From contig CANFOS010000003.1 in the NCBI GenBank assembly GCA_947448735.1, forward strand, positions 186,001 to 250,000: a stretch of 64,000 bases of DNA, given 5' to 3'. Shown piece by piece: positions 1 through 9,067 of the stretch; within the stretch, counting starts at the first letter, position 1, and each line of letters begins with the position of its first letter. Position numbers and translations under genes: made by a program. The notes beneath the pieces were generated by a model. The model ran no database searches, was not told the origin of the DNA, and saw only the letters and a program-made list of their open reading frames with translations. The DNA is from Comamonadaceae bacterium (GTDB taxonomy: Bacteria > Pseudomonadota > Gammaproteobacteria > Burkholderiales > Burkholderiaceae_C).

Positions 1-1
1 C

Positions 2-577
2 ATTCAGGGACAACTGGACATTCCACTCAGTGCCAACGGCCGCTGGCAGGCCGAGCGGCTGGCCAATGCCTTGCGCGGCGAACCCATCCAGGCGATCTAC
101 GCGAGCGACCTGACACGCGCCTGGGAAACAGCGCAATACCTGGGCCAGACCCATGGCCGGCAAGTCATCAAAGAAACTGGCCTGCGCGAACGTGGTTTTG
201 GCGACTTTGAAGGCAAGACTTTTGCCGAGATTGCAGCCTTGTTGCCCGAACAGTCGATGCGCTGGCGCAGGCGTGACCCGGAGTTTTCACCCCGTGGCGG
301 TGAATCTCTGGTGGCTTTGAGCGCGCGTGTGGTCGAGGCAGCCGAGCGCCTGGCCGCACGACACCCCGGCGAGCAGATTGCGCTGGTCGGCCATGGCGGC
401 GTGATGGATGTGCTGTACCGGGCTGCTACCCGACTGGACATTCAGGCCCCGCGCACCTGGGCGCTGGGCAATGCGGCCATCAACCGACTGCTCTGGACGC
501 CCGAAGGCTTCACGCTGGTTGGCTGGGCCGACACGCAGCATTTGAATGACGACGCGCTGGACGATGCGGCAGGTTGA
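2..577 (+). CDS. Histidine phosphatase family protein (5' end outside window)
   Basis: C-terminal part of a phosphoglycerate-mutase-like histidine phosphatase. The frame is open from base 2, so the true start and the catalytic RHG motif lie upstream of the window. Visible family marks are the D-x-P-L-S-x-x-G segment near the left edge, the Y-A-S-D-L-x-R-A-x-x-T-A segment, and the second active-site histidine in LVGHGGVMD. Members are cytoplasmic and remove phosphate from small molecules such as alpha-ribazole phosphate or phosphoglycerate; the substrate cannot be told here. The stop lies 4 bases before the start of the D-threonine-aldolase-like gene, so the two are probably cotranscribed. Confidence 0.85.
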   Translation: MQGQLDIPLSANGRWQAERLANALRGEPIQAIYASDLTRAWETAQYLGQTHGRQVIKETGLRERGFGDFEGKTFAEIAALLPEQSMRWRRRDPEFSPRGGESLVALSARVVEAAERLAARHPGEQIALVGHGGVMDVLYRAATRLDIQAPRTWALGNAAINRLLWTPEGFTLVGWADTQHLNDDALDDAAG

Positions 578-581
578 ACAC

Positions 582-1742
582 ATGAATGACCTGATCGGCC
601 ACAGTGTGAACACCATCGACACGCCAGCGCTGGTGCTTGATCTGGACGCCATGGAACGAAATCTGCACACCATGGCGGCGTTTGCAACGCAGCACCATGT
701 CATGCTGCGACCCCATGCCAAGATGCACAAAAGTGCCGAGTTGGCAAAGCTTCAAATGGCCGCAGGGGCCGTCGGTGTGTGCGTCCAGAAAACATCTGAG
801 GCTGAAGCGCTGGTGGCGGGCGGCGTGCACAACATCTTCATCACCAATGAGGTGATTGCGCCCAGCAAACTGGCACGTGTGGCGGCCCTGACGCGCGTTT
901 TGGTACCCGTGGGCGGCAAACTGGCCATCTGCGTTGACAGCATAGAAGGCATCCGCCGCCTGGCGATCGGCATGAACGAGGGCCGCCCGTCATCCGGCGT
1001 GACGTCGTCGATCGACGTGTTCATTGAAATCAACGTGGGTCAAAACCGCTGCGGTGTCGAGCCCGGCAACCCTGCCGTCGCGCTGGCCATCGAGATTCGC
1101 AAGCACCCGGCCTTGAATTTTGCGGGCCTGCAGGCTTACCACGGCAAGGCACAGCATTTGCGCAGCCCGGACGAAAGACGTGACGCCATACTGGGCGCCA
1201 TCATGGCGGTACAGCAGACCCGGGCGCTGATCGAAGCTGAAGGCATCAAGGTGGCGCTGGTCACGGGTGCGGGTACCGGTACTGCACCGCTTGAAGCGGC
1301 CAGCAAGCTGTACGGCGAACTGCAGGCCGGCTCCTATCTGTTCATGGATGCCGACTACGCCGCCAACCTGCCTGCCGTGGGCCAGCCACGGTTCCAGCAC
1401 GCGCTGTTTGTCAAAACCCAGGTCATCAGTGTGCATGCCGGACATGCGGTGTGTGACGCAGGCCACAAAAGCCACGCGATCGATTCTGGCCTGCCCAAGG
1501 TGCATGCCTTCAGCAGCCGCAGCGAGCTGGAATACTCAAACGGCGGCGACGAGCACGGGATCTTGACACCCGCAGCAGGCTGCACCCGTCTGCCCAGCCT
1601 GGGCAGCATGCTGTGGCTGATACCCGGCCACTGCGACCCCACCGTGAACTTGCACCAGGTGATGATTGGCGTGCGTGGCGGGCTGATCGAGGGTGTGGTG
1701 GAGCGCATCATCAAGGTGGATGCGCGCGGTGCGCTGACCTGA
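582..1742 (+). CDS. DSD1-family PLP enzyme, D-threonine aldolase-like
   Basis: 386-residue fold-type III pyridoxal-phosphate enzyme with an alanine-racemase-like N-terminal barrel. The PLP-lysine region RPHAKMHK is at about residues 43-50. The C-terminal metal-site segment GHCDPTVNLH has H350 and D352, the arrangement I associate with D-threonine aldolases (retro-aldol cleavage of D-beta-hydroxy amino acids to glycine and an aldehyde). D-serine or hydroxyaspartate dehydratase activity is the alternative in this family. The longest frame starts at 546 inside the phosphatase gene; I chose ATG 582, which leaves 4 bases after the upstream stop and matches usual N-termini. Confidence 0.85.
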   Translation: MNDLIGHSVNTIDTPALVLDLDAMERNLHTMAAFATQHHVMLRPHAKMHKSAELAKLQMAAGAVGVCVQKTSEAEALVAGGVHNIFITNEVIAPSKLARVAALTRVLVPVGGKLAICVDSIEGIRRLAIGMNEGRPSSGVTSSIDVFIEINVGQNRCGVEPGNPAVALAIEIRKHPALNFAGLQAYHGKAQHLRSPDERRDAILGAIMAVQQTRALIEAEGIKVALVTGAGTGTAPLEAASKLYGELQAGSYLFMDADYAANLPAVGQPRFQHALFVKTQVISVHAGHAVCDAGHKSHAIDSGLPKVHAFSSRSELEYSNGGDEHGILTPAAGCTRLPSLGSMLWLIPGHCDPTVNLHQVMIGVRGGLIEGVVERIIKVDARGALT

Positions 1743-1759
1743 GGGCGCTCGATAGATAT

Positions 1760-2824
1760 TTAAGTAAACAACTCATTTCCTGCCGCTGGCGGCGCGACCC
1801 CCAAATGCCGATACGCTGCCAGCGTGGCAATGCGCCCACGCGGGGTGCGCTGCAAATAGCCCTGCTGAATCAGAAACGGCTCAATCACGTCTTCGATCGT
1901 GTCGCGCTCCTCGCCAATGCTGGCGGCAATGTTGTCCAGCCCCACAGGGCCGCCGTCAAAGCGGTGAATCACACACTCGAGCAGCTTGCGGTCCATCACA
2001 TCAAAGCCTTGCGGGTCAACGTCGAGCATGGCGAGTGCTTTGTTGGCAATGCTAAGGTCGATCTCGCCTTTGCCTTTGACGTCTGCAAAGTCGCGCACCC
2101 GGCGCAGCAGCCGGTTGGCAATGCGCGGTGTGCCGCGTGAACGGCGGGCGATTTCAAAACCGCCCGCTTCGTCAGTTGGCACATTCAGCAGCCCCGCGCT
2201 GCGTTTAACAATAAGGGCGAGTTCTTCAGCGGTGTAAAACTCCAGCCGCGCCACAATGCCAAAGCGATCACGCAATGGGTTGGTCAGCATGCCAGCGCGG
2301 GTGGTGGCACCGACCAGCGTGAAGGGCTGCAAATCCAGCTTGATGCTGCGCGCTGCCGGGCCTTCACCAATCATGATGTCGATCTGGTAGTCCTCCAGAG
2401 CAGGGTACAAAATCTCTTCGACCACTGGGCTGAGGCGGTGAATCTCATCGATGAAGAGCACATCGTTTTTTTCAAGATTCGTGAGCAGCGCCGCCAGGTC
2501 TTTCGGTTTTTCGAGCACTGGGCCGCTGGTTTGCCGCATGTTGACGCCCAGCTCATGCGCAATGATGTGGCTCAGTGTGGTTTTACCCAAACCCGGCGGG
2601 CCAAACAGCAGCACATGGTCCAGTGCCTCGCTGCGTTTTTTGGCCGCGCCAATAAAAATCTCCAGCTGCTCACGCACCTTGGTCTGGCCCACATACTCGT
2701 CAAACAGCTTGGGCCGAAGGGCGCGCTCAATCGCCTCTTCTTTAGGGGAATCAGGGGCGGCTGACATGACTCGCCGGGCAGGCGGCAAGTCGGACAGGTT
2801 GAAGTCGTCGGTTTGGATGGTCAT
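1760..2824 (-). CDS. ruvB: Holliday junction branch migration helicase subunit RuvB
   Basis: 354-residue AAA+ motor that, with RuvA, drives branch migration of Holliday junctions during recombinational repair. Walker A GPPGLGKT is at residues 75-82 and Walker B DEIH at 126-129. The sensor segment GATTRAGML, the LRDRFG arginine-finger region and the C-terminal winged-helix domain (RTPRGR) are all present, and length is normal. It is the last gene of a minus-strand string ruvA / ATPase / TOPRIM-like / ruvB. Its ATG lies 2 bases after the stop of the TOPRIM-like gene, with no clear ribosome-binding site of its own, so it is probably translated by coupling to that inserted gene. Confidence 0.98.
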   Translation of the reverse strand: MTIQTDDFNLSDLPPARRVMSAAPDSPKEEAIERALRPKLFDEYVGQTKVREQLEIFIGAAKKRSEALDHVLLFGPPGLGKTTLSHIIAHELGVNMRQTSGPVLEKPKDLAALLTNLEKNDVLFIDEIHRLSPVVEEILYPALEDYQIDIMIGEGPAARSIKLDLQPFTLVGATTRAGMLTNPLRDRFGIVARLEFYTAEELALIVKRSAGLLNVPTDEAGGFEIARRSRGTPRIANRLLRRVRDFADVKGKGEIDLSIANKALAMLDVDPQGFDVMDRKLLECVIHRFDGGPVGLDNIAASIGEERDTIEDVIEPFLIQQGYLQRTPRGRIATLAAYRHLGVAPPAAGNELFT

Positions 2825-2826
2825 AT

Positions 2827-3447
2827 CTAACTGACTTGGGCTTTAAGTTCTTTGTCAATCCCGCGCAACAACGCTAGGAAACTGGGCGATCGTGGATTGT
2901 CTAAATTCAAGTGGGGCGATATTTTTTCTGCCCACGCGACCTTGTCCTTTTCTGTTGCTTGAATTGCTTCAGCAAGCTTTTCCCAAGCACCGCAGACCGC
3001 GTCAGGCGATATCTTTTTAATCGCAGCGAGCTTCGATCTCGGGTAAGCTTTTTTCACAGCGCTTGTATCGGCGATGAACCAACTTTCAGTTTCTTCGACC
3101 GCAATAAAAAATAGCGTCCGTGGAGGACTGCTGATGTTCCTCAACATATCGTTCAGATCGCCTAGAAGTTTGCCTGGGCACGTTTTGTCAGCATCTATCA
3201 CCACTAAAACCCATTGTTGCCTCGTAAAAGATCTGCCGAAAGCCTTAAGTTTGGCTGGTAGTTGATTTAGGAGACAGCGACTATTAACGTTGTGAACTCG
3301 AATTACATCGCTTGGCAAATTACCCTTTCCTTGATGCGCGTGAATCCTGAAATGCTGACCCTCAGCCAACAAAAATCTTCGCGTCAAAACCTCCCGAAGT
3401 ACCGGAACATCCGCAGAACCCTCCACTAAGACCTCAATCCAACTCAT
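2827..3447 (-). CDS. Small TOPRIM-like protein (DUF4276-like), partner of adjacent ATPase
   Basis: 206 residues without signal peptide or membrane segment. The pattern fits a TOPRIM-like fold: an N-terminal beta strand ending VLVEGSAD (E9, D13), a central hydrophobic strand with VVIDAD (D85, D87), and an ETESWFIAD segment (E119, E121, D127) like the one I know from DUF4276 proteins. In OLD-type nucleases the E and DxD residues bind metal for DNA or RNA cleavage; activity here is inferred, not shown. The start overlaps the ATPase stop by 4 bases (ATGA), typical of obligate partners. Base composition looks more AT-rich than the flanking ruv genes. A DUF3226 relative is the alternative family. 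Confidence 0.75.
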   Translation of the reverse strand: MSWIEVLVEGSADVPVLREVLTRRFLLAEGQHFRIHAHQGKGNLPSDVIRVHNVNSRCLLNQLPAKLKAFGRSFTRQQWVLVVIDADKTCPGKLLGDLNDMLRNISSPPRTLFFIAVEETESWFIADTSAVKKAYPRSKLAAIKKISPDAVCGAWEKLAEAIQATEKDKVAWAEKISPHLNLDNPRSPSFLALLRGIDKELKAQVS

Positions 3448-4661
3448 TGTGGATATACGTTTAAATGGTTACTGAACCAAAGGCTTCCCATGGGAATCTC
3501 TTGATCGTACAAATCCTGTACGTGAGGCATATCGGCGGCTCGTGTCAGCCTTGAAAAGCCGTCATCCCGTTTGTCGAGAACCCAGACTTCACTGGGTGTA
3601 AGCGCGTCGACTAGATTCGGAGCGTGCGTAGTTAGAAAAACTTGCGGCCCGCGTTCTTGAGCCGCGTATTTTTTAAGTTCGTTTGCAAGAGTCGCGAGTA
3701 GCTGGTGATACAGCCCATTCTCCGGCTCCTCAATTGCAACAAGCGATGCGGGTGCCGGATCTTCCATCAGAAGCAAATAGGCAAGTAACTTGAGCGTACC
3801 GTCAGACATCGCGCGCTGAAAGAATGGCTTATCAAATCCCTTCGCATGAAACTTTAGAACCAAGTTACCTTCAATAGTGGGTTCGTAGTCAATCTTTTTC
3901 AATCCTGGAATCTTCTTTCCTAGCCTGTCCAGCATCAACTTAAATTGAGGTTTTTGTTCGCGCTCGACATATTGAAGATAGTTGGCTAGATTTTCGCCCG
4001 TTCTATCAAGGTGGGGTTGAGCTCCTGCAACTGGTGTGCGGCGTGCCAATTCGGGGACAAAATATGATAAGTACCACCGCTTCATAAACTCACGGAACCG
4101 CTGAATTTCAGGATGATTCTTCAACGCACCAATCGATTCAATAGCAAGCTCCTGGTCATTTGCTAGGGAGATAGGGACTCGGTTACCCGGAATTTTTTTT
4201 CCTCCAACCCATGCCGCTCCTTTTCCATTCTTAATTGCAATAAAAGTCAACGGTTGTCCTTTGCCGCCGCTTCTTTCAACGGGTTTATGCCTCAACTCTT
4301 CTTTTGAAACAAACACATGCCCGGCAGAATCGCAATCAATATGCAGGGTGTAATTAATGGGCGGTTCGCCCTCTCCTCTGTAGCGAATTTCAAACTGCAT
4401 TGGTTCAGTGCTGCCTAAAGTGCGTAACTTGTCGAATCCAGCCCGATGGGGCTTGTCGCATGCTGCTTCAACCCCTAAATTTAGGCAATCGCCCAGAAAG
4501 CTAAGCGCATCCAAAATGCTTGATTTGCCAGTTCCGTTCGCACCAATGATGGCCACTAAACGCGGAAGCTCAGTTTGCGTCTTATTCGACAAAACGCGTC
4601 CAAGCGTGACATCTTTCAGAGCGCGAAAATTTTTTATCTGAATACCCTCAAGGAATGCCAT
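3444..4661 (-). CDS. AAA/ABC-type ATPase (COG4637/AAA_21-like), first gene of module inside ruvAB
   Basis: 405-residue SMC/OLD-like ATPase. It has the N-terminal IKNFRAL strand, Walker A GANGTGKS (40-47), an ABC-signature-like MSDGT (285-289), Walker B LVAIEEPENG (307-316) and an H-loop histidine H346 in FLTTHAP. There is no fused TOPRIM domain after the ATPase; that function appears to sit in the next gene, giving a split OLD-like or PARIS-like layout. ATG 4661 has a good GAGGTG ribosome-binding site and follows the ruvA stop by 20 bases. Such ATPases usually dimerise and control an associated nuclease or effector; a defence role is inferred from this arrangement only. Confidence 0.8.
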   Translation of the reverse strand: MAFLEGIQIKNFRALKDVTLGRVLSNKTQTELPRLVAIIGANGTGKSSILDALSFLGDCLNLGVEAACDKPHRAGFDKLRTLGSTEPMQFEIRYRGEGEPPINYTLHIDCDSAGHVFVSKEELRHKPVERSGGKGQPLTFIAIKNGKGAAWVGGKKIPGNRVPISLANDQELAIESIGALKNHPEIQRFREFMKRWYLSYFVPELARRTPVAGAQPHLDRTGENLANYLQYVEREQKPQFKLMLDRLGKKIPGLKKIDYEPTIEGNLVLKFHAKGFDKPFFQRAMSDGTLKLLAYLLLMEDPAPASLVAIEEPENGLYHQLLATLANELKKYAAQERGPQVFLTTHAPNLVDALTPSEVWVLDKRDDGFSRLTRAADMPHVQDLYDQEIPMGSLWFSNHLNVYPQ

Positions 4662-4681
4662 ACAAACACCTCAATTTGAAT

Positions 4682-5254
4682 TTACTTCGCCAGAGCCTTC
4701 AACGCCAGCTTGATGCCATCAGACACCCCAATATCTTGAGGCAAAGCTTTGAGCGCCAGCGCCGCATCCCGGTCGCTGTAGCCCAGAGCCACCAGCGCCT
4801 GCAAAATATCTGACTGGCTGTCATTGCTGATGCTGACGTTCACGCCGATGTCTGCACCGAGCTTGCCTTTGAGCTCGAGCAGCAAACGTTCAGCGGTTTT
4901 TTTGCCGATACCGGGCACCTTGATGATGCGGCCAGGCTCTTGCAGGGTGACGGCTTGGGCGAGTTCTTCAACGCTCATGCCGCTGAGCACGCTCAGGGCG
5001 GTGCGTGGGCCGACGCCGGATATTTTGACCAGTTGCCTGAAAGCTGCGCGCTCTGTTGGCGTGGCAAAGCCGTAGAGGATTTGCGCGTCTTCACGCACCA
5101 CAAAGTGGGTCAGCAGGCTGACTTTTTCACCCAACACGGGCAGGTTGTAAAAGGTGCTCATGGGCACCAGCAGCTCGTAGCCCACGCCGTTGCAGTCCAC
5201 CAGAATTTCGGGTGGGTTCTTTTCGGCTAGAAAGCCTTGAATTCGTCCAATCAT
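4682..5254 (-). CDS. ruvA: Holliday junction DNA helicase subunit RuvA
   Basis: 190-residue junction-binding subunit of the RuvAB branch-migration complex. The N-terminal OB-fold begins [12 protein letters not shown]. Two helix-hairpin-helix motifs are visible ([11 protein letters not shown] and [13 protein letters not shown]), followed by a C-terminal RuvB-binding domain. Length is as expected. It is the first gene of the minus-strand string; in most relatives ruvB follows directly, but here a two-gene ATPase/TOPRIM-like module lies between them on the same strand. Confidence 0.98.
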   Translation of the reverse strand: MIGRIQGFLAEKNPPEILVDCNGVGYELLVPMSTFYNLPVLGEKVSLLTHFVVREDAQILYGFATPTERAAFRQLVKISGVGPRTALSVLSGMSVEELAQAVTLQEPGRIIKVPGIGKKTAERLLLELKGKLGADIGVNVSISNDSQSDILQALVALGYSDRDAALALKALPQDIGVSDGIKLALKALAK

Positions 5255-5333
5255 GGCTGGATGTTATCAGTCACCCCATGATGGGAATATCAGCGGACAA
5301 TCAACGCTCCATCTTCTTCAGGACAACCCCGCC

Positions 5334-6389
5334 TTGATCCTCCGCCACACCTTCACGCCGCCGAACAACACCCGCATGGGCCACCTGTGCGGGCCGATGG
5401 ATGCACACATTCGCACCATTGAAGTGGGCCTGGACGTGAAGATTGCGCACCGGTTTGAGCAGTTCAAGATTGACGGCACCAAGGCGCGCGCGACCCAGGC
5501 GCTGGAGGTGCTGCAGGCGCTGTATGAAATGGCGCAGCGGCCGATCGCTGAGGAAACCGTGCAGCTGATGATGGCGGGCGACACCTCCTTAAAGCATGCG
5601 CCCGACGGCAGCACCACATTGACCACCCGGCGCGCTGACCTGCGTGCGCGCACCGTCAACCAGGGCACTTATCTTGAAAACATTGCCACCCATGACATCA
5701 CCTTTGGCATTGGCCCTGCAGGCACGGGCAAAACCTATTTGGCCGTGGCCTGCGCTGTTGATGCGCTGGAGCGCAGTGCCGTGCAGCGCATTGTGCTGAC
5801 CCGCCCTGCGGTGGAAGCTGGCGAGCGGCTGGGCTTTTTACCCGGTGATTTAAGCCAGAAAGTGGATCCGTACCTGCGCCCGCTGTGGGACGCGCTGCAT
5901 GAGCTGATGGGGTTTGAACGGGTGCAAAAAGCCTTTGAGCGCCAGCAAATTGAAATCGCGCCGCTGGCCTTCATGCGGGGCCGCACCTTGAACCACGCGT
6001 TTGTGATTTTGGACGAAGCGCAAAACACCACGCCCGAGCAGATGAAGATGTTTTTGACACGCATTGGCTTTGGCAGCAAGGCAGTGGTCACAGGTGATGT
6101 GAGCCAAGTTGATTTGCCGCGCACGCAGCTCAGTGGGCTGGTCGATGCCGAGCGGGTTTTAAAGCGTGTCAACGGTATTGCCATTACCCGGCTGACCAGC
6201 GCGGACGTGGTGCGGCACCCACTGGTGGCGCGGATTGTGGATGCGTATGACCGTGCGCCTGACGGCGTGGACAAGACACCCGAGGGCACGAACAAAAGGC
6301 CCGGTGCTGTTGATGAATTAACAATTGCTACCAATACAGTAGCTACTAGACCAAGTAAAGCAAGGGCCAGGAGCCGAAATGACTCTTAA
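5334..6389 (+). CDS. phoH: PhoH family ATPase
   Basis: PhoH/YbeZ-type cytoplasmic ATPase, 351 residues from TTG 5334. Walker A GPAGTGKT is at about 127-134 and Walker B VILDEAQ at about 224-230. I chose TTG 5334 (product beginning ILRHTFTPPNN) because family proteins start there. An in-frame ATG at 5253 would overlap the ruvA start codon; ATG 5376 is a third option. The family works with YbeY in rRNA and ribosome quality control, and here its end overlaps ybeY by 11 bases. The last ~20 residues (about 6320-6375) are encoded by a family-A repeat, so this tail probably replaced the ancestral C-terminus. Confidence 0.93.
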   Translation: MILRHTFTPPNNTRMGHLCGPMDAHIRTIEVGLDVKIAHRFEQFKIDGTKARATQALEVLQALYEMAQRPIAEETVQLMMAGDTSLKHAPDGSTTLTTRRADLRARTVNQGTYLENIATHDITFGIGPAGTGKTYLAVACAVDALERSAVQRIVLTRPAVEAGERLGFLPGDLSQKVDPYLRPLWDALHELMGFERVQKAFERQQIEIAPLAFMRGRTLNHAFVILDEAQNTTPEQMKMFLTRIGFGSKAVVTGDVSQVDLPRTQLSGLVDAERVLKRVNGIAITRLTSADVVRHPLVARIVDAYDRAPDGVDKTPEGTNKRPGAVDELTIATNTVATRPSKARARSRNDS

Positions 6390-6834
6390 AAATCTGCAAC
6401 TGTCGCTGCAATTTGGCAACATTCAAAACGCCGCCCGCCACCGCACCGCCTTGCCGCGCCACAGCGTGGCCCGCTGGATTCGCCATGCGCTTGAAAGCGA
6501 TGCCGAGATCACGGTGCGGATTGTGGACAGCGATGAGGCCCAGGCACTGAACCGCGACTACCGCAAAAAGGACCACGCGACCAATGTGCTGACCTTTGAC
6601 TACACGCGGGCGCCGATGGTCACCGCTGACTTGGTGCTGTGCGCGCCCGTGATTGCCAAAGAGGCCAAAGACCACAAAAAAACGCTGCGCGACCACTACG
6701 CGCATCTGCTGGTGCACGGCACGCTGCATGCGCAGGGCTATGACCATGAAACCTCAGCCGCAGATGCGGACGCGATGGAAGCGCGTGAAATCGACATTCT
6801 GGCGGGTTTGGGCGTCAAAAACCCTTATTTGTGA
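6379..6834 (+). CDS. ybeY: rRNA maturation endoribonuclease YbeY
   Basis: 151-residue metal-dependent endoribonuclease used in 16S rRNA 3'-end maturation and 70S ribosome quality control. The family zinc motif H-x3-H-x5-H is seen as H113, H117 and H123 in HGTLHAQGYDH. The segment ALNRDYRKKDHATNVLTF is also typical. It starts inside the 3' end of phoH (11-base overlap), so translation is probably coupled. Length is normal. Confidence 0.96.
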   Translation: MTLKNLQLSLQFGNIQNAARHRTALPRHSVARWIRHALESDAEITVRIVDSDEAQALNRDYRKKDHATNVLTFDYTRAPMVTADLVLCAPVIAKEAKDHKKTLRDHYAHLLVHGTLHAQGYDHETSAADADAMEAREIDILAGLGVKNPYL

Positions 6835-6840
6835 GTTGGT

Positions 6841-6958
6841 AGCCGGTGTTTGGCCCCAGTGCTTGGCCTTTTGGGTGTTTTCAGGCCCTTTCAGGCAAAA
6901 TTGGCCTCCAGACCAATAAATTCTTGGTCTGGTAGCTCCTGAAATCATAGCATTCAGT
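6841..6958 (+). repeat. Family-A dispersed repeat, intergenic
   Basis: Fills the gap between ybeY and the ModA-like gene. It contains a perfect inverted pair (ccagacca ... tggtctgg) and the family hallmark gtagctcctgaaatcatagca. Related copies are at 21215-21298, 41833-41915, 43247-43305 and 44878-44935. The hairpin could also slow or end transcription from either convergent gene. Confidence 0.7.
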
Positions 6959-6963
6959 TTGCA

Positions 6964-7728
6964 CTAATCAGTGATGCCGGCGGCGACAAACAGCGGCTTG
7001 CCGACCGGGCCGGTCAGAAAAGCAACAAATTGCTGCGCCAGCGCCTGCTGCTGGCTGGATGCCAGAGGTGCCGCCGTGTAAGCCGTGTAGTTTTGAATGT
7101 CGGCAGGCAATGGCCCCACCAGTTGGAGCCCTTTGCCGGTGTACAGCAAAATTTCAGTCATGGCGGCAAAGCCAATTTCGGTGCCTTTGCCTTTGATGAC
7201 GTGCTCAAGCACCGATGCACCATCCGGGTAACGGCTGGTTTTGCTTTCAATCTGGCTGTACACATCCATCTTTTTAAGCAGGCCTTCCAGATACAGCCCG
7301 GTCGATGCACGGTTAAACACCAGCGACTCGGCAGACAGGATGGCTTTTTTGATGGCATCAGCGCTGGAGATGTCGGGCGCAGGCGCACCATCGCGCACCG
7401 TCACGCCCATGCCAACCCGGCCCACGTTGGCGCGCGCCGCCGCCAGCTTGTTGGCAGCGGCAAAGTCTGCAATCACCGCTGGCGGCGCAACCACCACATC
7501 AAACGCCGGGTTGGCTTGCATGCGTTTGCGCAGCTCGGGCGCGGTGTTGAACGTGATCTTGACGCTGTGGCCAGTCTGCTTTTCAAAGGCTGCGGCGGCG
7601 GCCTTGATACCCGGTTCAATGGCGCCTGCGCTGAGCACGGCCACATCAGCGGCCAACGCGCCCATGGGCAGGCTGATGGCGGCCATTAGCGTGGTACAGC
7701 AACGGAGAAGGGTGGAATAAACAGGCAT
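6964..7728 (-). CDS. ModA-like periplasmic substrate-binding protein
   Basis: 254 residues with a Sec signal peptide (about 1-26, cleavage after ALA) followed by a type II periplasmic binding protein fold of the molybdate/extracellular solute-binding class. Typical parts are VLSAGAIEPGI, FDVVVAPPAVI and a GTEIGFAAMTEI segment. No permease or ATPase gene is nearby, so transport of molybdate is not supported; orphan ModA-like proteins are common in Comamonadaceae and their ligands are mostly unknown. It is transcribed convergently with ybeY, separated by a family-A repeat. Confidence 0.8.
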   Translation of the reverse strand: MPVYSTLLRCCTTLMAAISLPMGALAADVAVLSAGAIEPGIKAAAAAFEKQTGHSVKITFNTAPELRKRMQANPAFDVVVAPPAVIADFAAANKLAAARANVGRVGMGVTVRDGAPAPDISSADAIKKAILSAESLVFNRASTGLYLEGLLKKMDVYSQIESKTSRYPDGASVLEHVIKGKGTEIGFAAMTEILLYTGKGLQLVGPLPADIQNYTAYTAAPLASSQQQALAQQFVAFLTGPVGKPLFVAAGITD

Positions 7729-7766
7729 GGGGCAGCTCCTGAAAAGATCAAAACGGGCGGCAAGAT

Positions 7767-9008
7767 TCAGCCCAGGGTCAGCCGCACAAACTTGCGCTTG
7801 CCGACCTGCAAAACGTAAGTACCCGCGCCGAGCTTGAGTCCTTTATCGCTGACAACCTGGCTGTCCACGCGCACGCCTCCACCGTCGATTAGGCGATTGC
7901 CCTCACCGATTGATTCAGTAAGTCCGGTGGCCTTAAGCACGACGGCGATTCCTAGATGGGTGGCTTCAACCAAGCCCAACTCACGTAGTGGCAACAATGC
8001 GGGGATGCCACCCTGACTGCGGTTGATAAAGTCTTGCTGGGCTGCGTCGGCAGCAGAAGCCGAATGAAAGCGTGCGGTGATTTCTTTGGCCAGCGCCACC
8101 TTGGCATCTTTTGGGTTGCGCCCAGCGGACACTTCGGCTTTGAGCGCCGCAATATCGGCCTCGCTCCGGAAGGACAGCAGGGTGTACCACTTCCACATCA
8201 GCACGTCAGAAATGCTCAGCACCTTGGCATACATGGTGTTGGCGTCTTCAGAGATGCCGATGTAGTTGTTTTTGCTTTTCGACATTTTTTCGACGCCGTC
8301 GATGCCTTCGAGCAGCGGCATGGTCAAAATGCATTGCGGCTCTTGGCCGTACTCCGTTTGCAGGTGTCTGCCCACCAGCAGGTTGAACTTCTGGTCGGTG
8401 CCGCCCAGTTCCAGATCGCTTTTGAGCGCGACTGAGTCGTAGCCCTGCATCAGCGGGTACAAAAACTCATGCACGCTGATGGGCGTGCCAGCCTTGAAGC
8501 GGTCATGAAAATCATTGCGCTCCATCATGCGGGCCACGTTGTATTTGGCCGCCAGCTGAATCATGCCGCGCGCTCCCAGCGGGTCTGACCATTCGCTGTT
8601 GTAGCGGATCTCGGTTTTGGCCGGGTCCAGCACCAGGCTGGCCTGTTTGTAATAGGTGTCGGCATTCGCCTTGATCTGTTCAGGCGTGAGCGGCGGTCGG
8701 GTGGTGTTGCGGCCAGACGGGTCGCCAATCAGGGTGGTGAAGTCGCCAATCAAAAAGATGACCGTATGACCCAGGTCCTGCAACTGGCGCATTTTGTTGA
8801 GCACGACAGTGTGGCCAATGTGAATGTCAGGTGCCGTCGGGTCCAGCCCCAATTTGATGCGCAGCGACACGCCCGTGGCCTCTGATCTGGCGAGCTTTTT
8901 GACCCATTCGTCCTGCGGAATCAGCTCTTCGCAGCCCCGAAGAGATACGGCCAGGGCGTTCTTGACGCGATCGGTCACCGGGTAATTTGTAACAGGAGCT
9001 TGATTCAT
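7767..9008 (-). CDS. tyrS: Tyrosine--tRNA ligase
   Basis: 413-residue class I aminoacyl-tRNA synthetase attaching tyrosine to tRNA-Tyr. HIGH is at residues 63-66 and KMSKS at 241-245. A C-terminal S4-like RNA-binding domain ends in the segment KLGAGTYVLQVGKRKFVRL. The sequence resembles the shorter TyrRS subgroup lacking long inserts. ATG 9008 is 59 bases from the divergent GTG of the M23 peptidase gene. Confidence 0.97.
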   Translation of the reverse strand: MNQAPVTNYPVTDRVKNALAVSLRGCEELIPQDEWVKKLARSEATGVSLRIKLGLDPTAPDIHIGHTVVLNKMRQLQDLGHTVIFLIGDFTTLIGDPSGRNTTRPPLTPEQIKANADTYYKQASLVLDPAKTEIRYNSEWSDPLGARGMIQLAAKYNVARMMERNDFHDRFKAGTPISVHEFLYPLMQGYDSVALKSDLELGGTDQKFNLLVGRHLQTEYGQEPQCILTMPLLEGIDGVEKMSKSKNNYIGISEDANTMYAKVLSISDVLMWKWYTLLSFRSEADIAALKAEVSAGRNPKDAKVALAKEITARFHSASAADAAQQDFINRSQGGIPALLPLRELGLVEATHLGIAVVLKATGLTESIGEGNRLIDGGGVRVDSQVVSDKGLKLGAGTYVLQVGKRKFVRLTLG

Positions 9009-9067
9009 AAGGGTTTTTAGCAGGTCGCGGGGTCGTCCGACAGATATACTGGCACTTCTCTTGCGAG

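Noticed and set aside
2825..4681. Classification of the ATPase/TOPRIM-like pair as canonical PARIS or Gabija
   Set aside because: The small protein does not look like DUF4435 (AriB), and there is no UvrD-like helicase as in Gabija; only a distant split-OLD likeness is supported.
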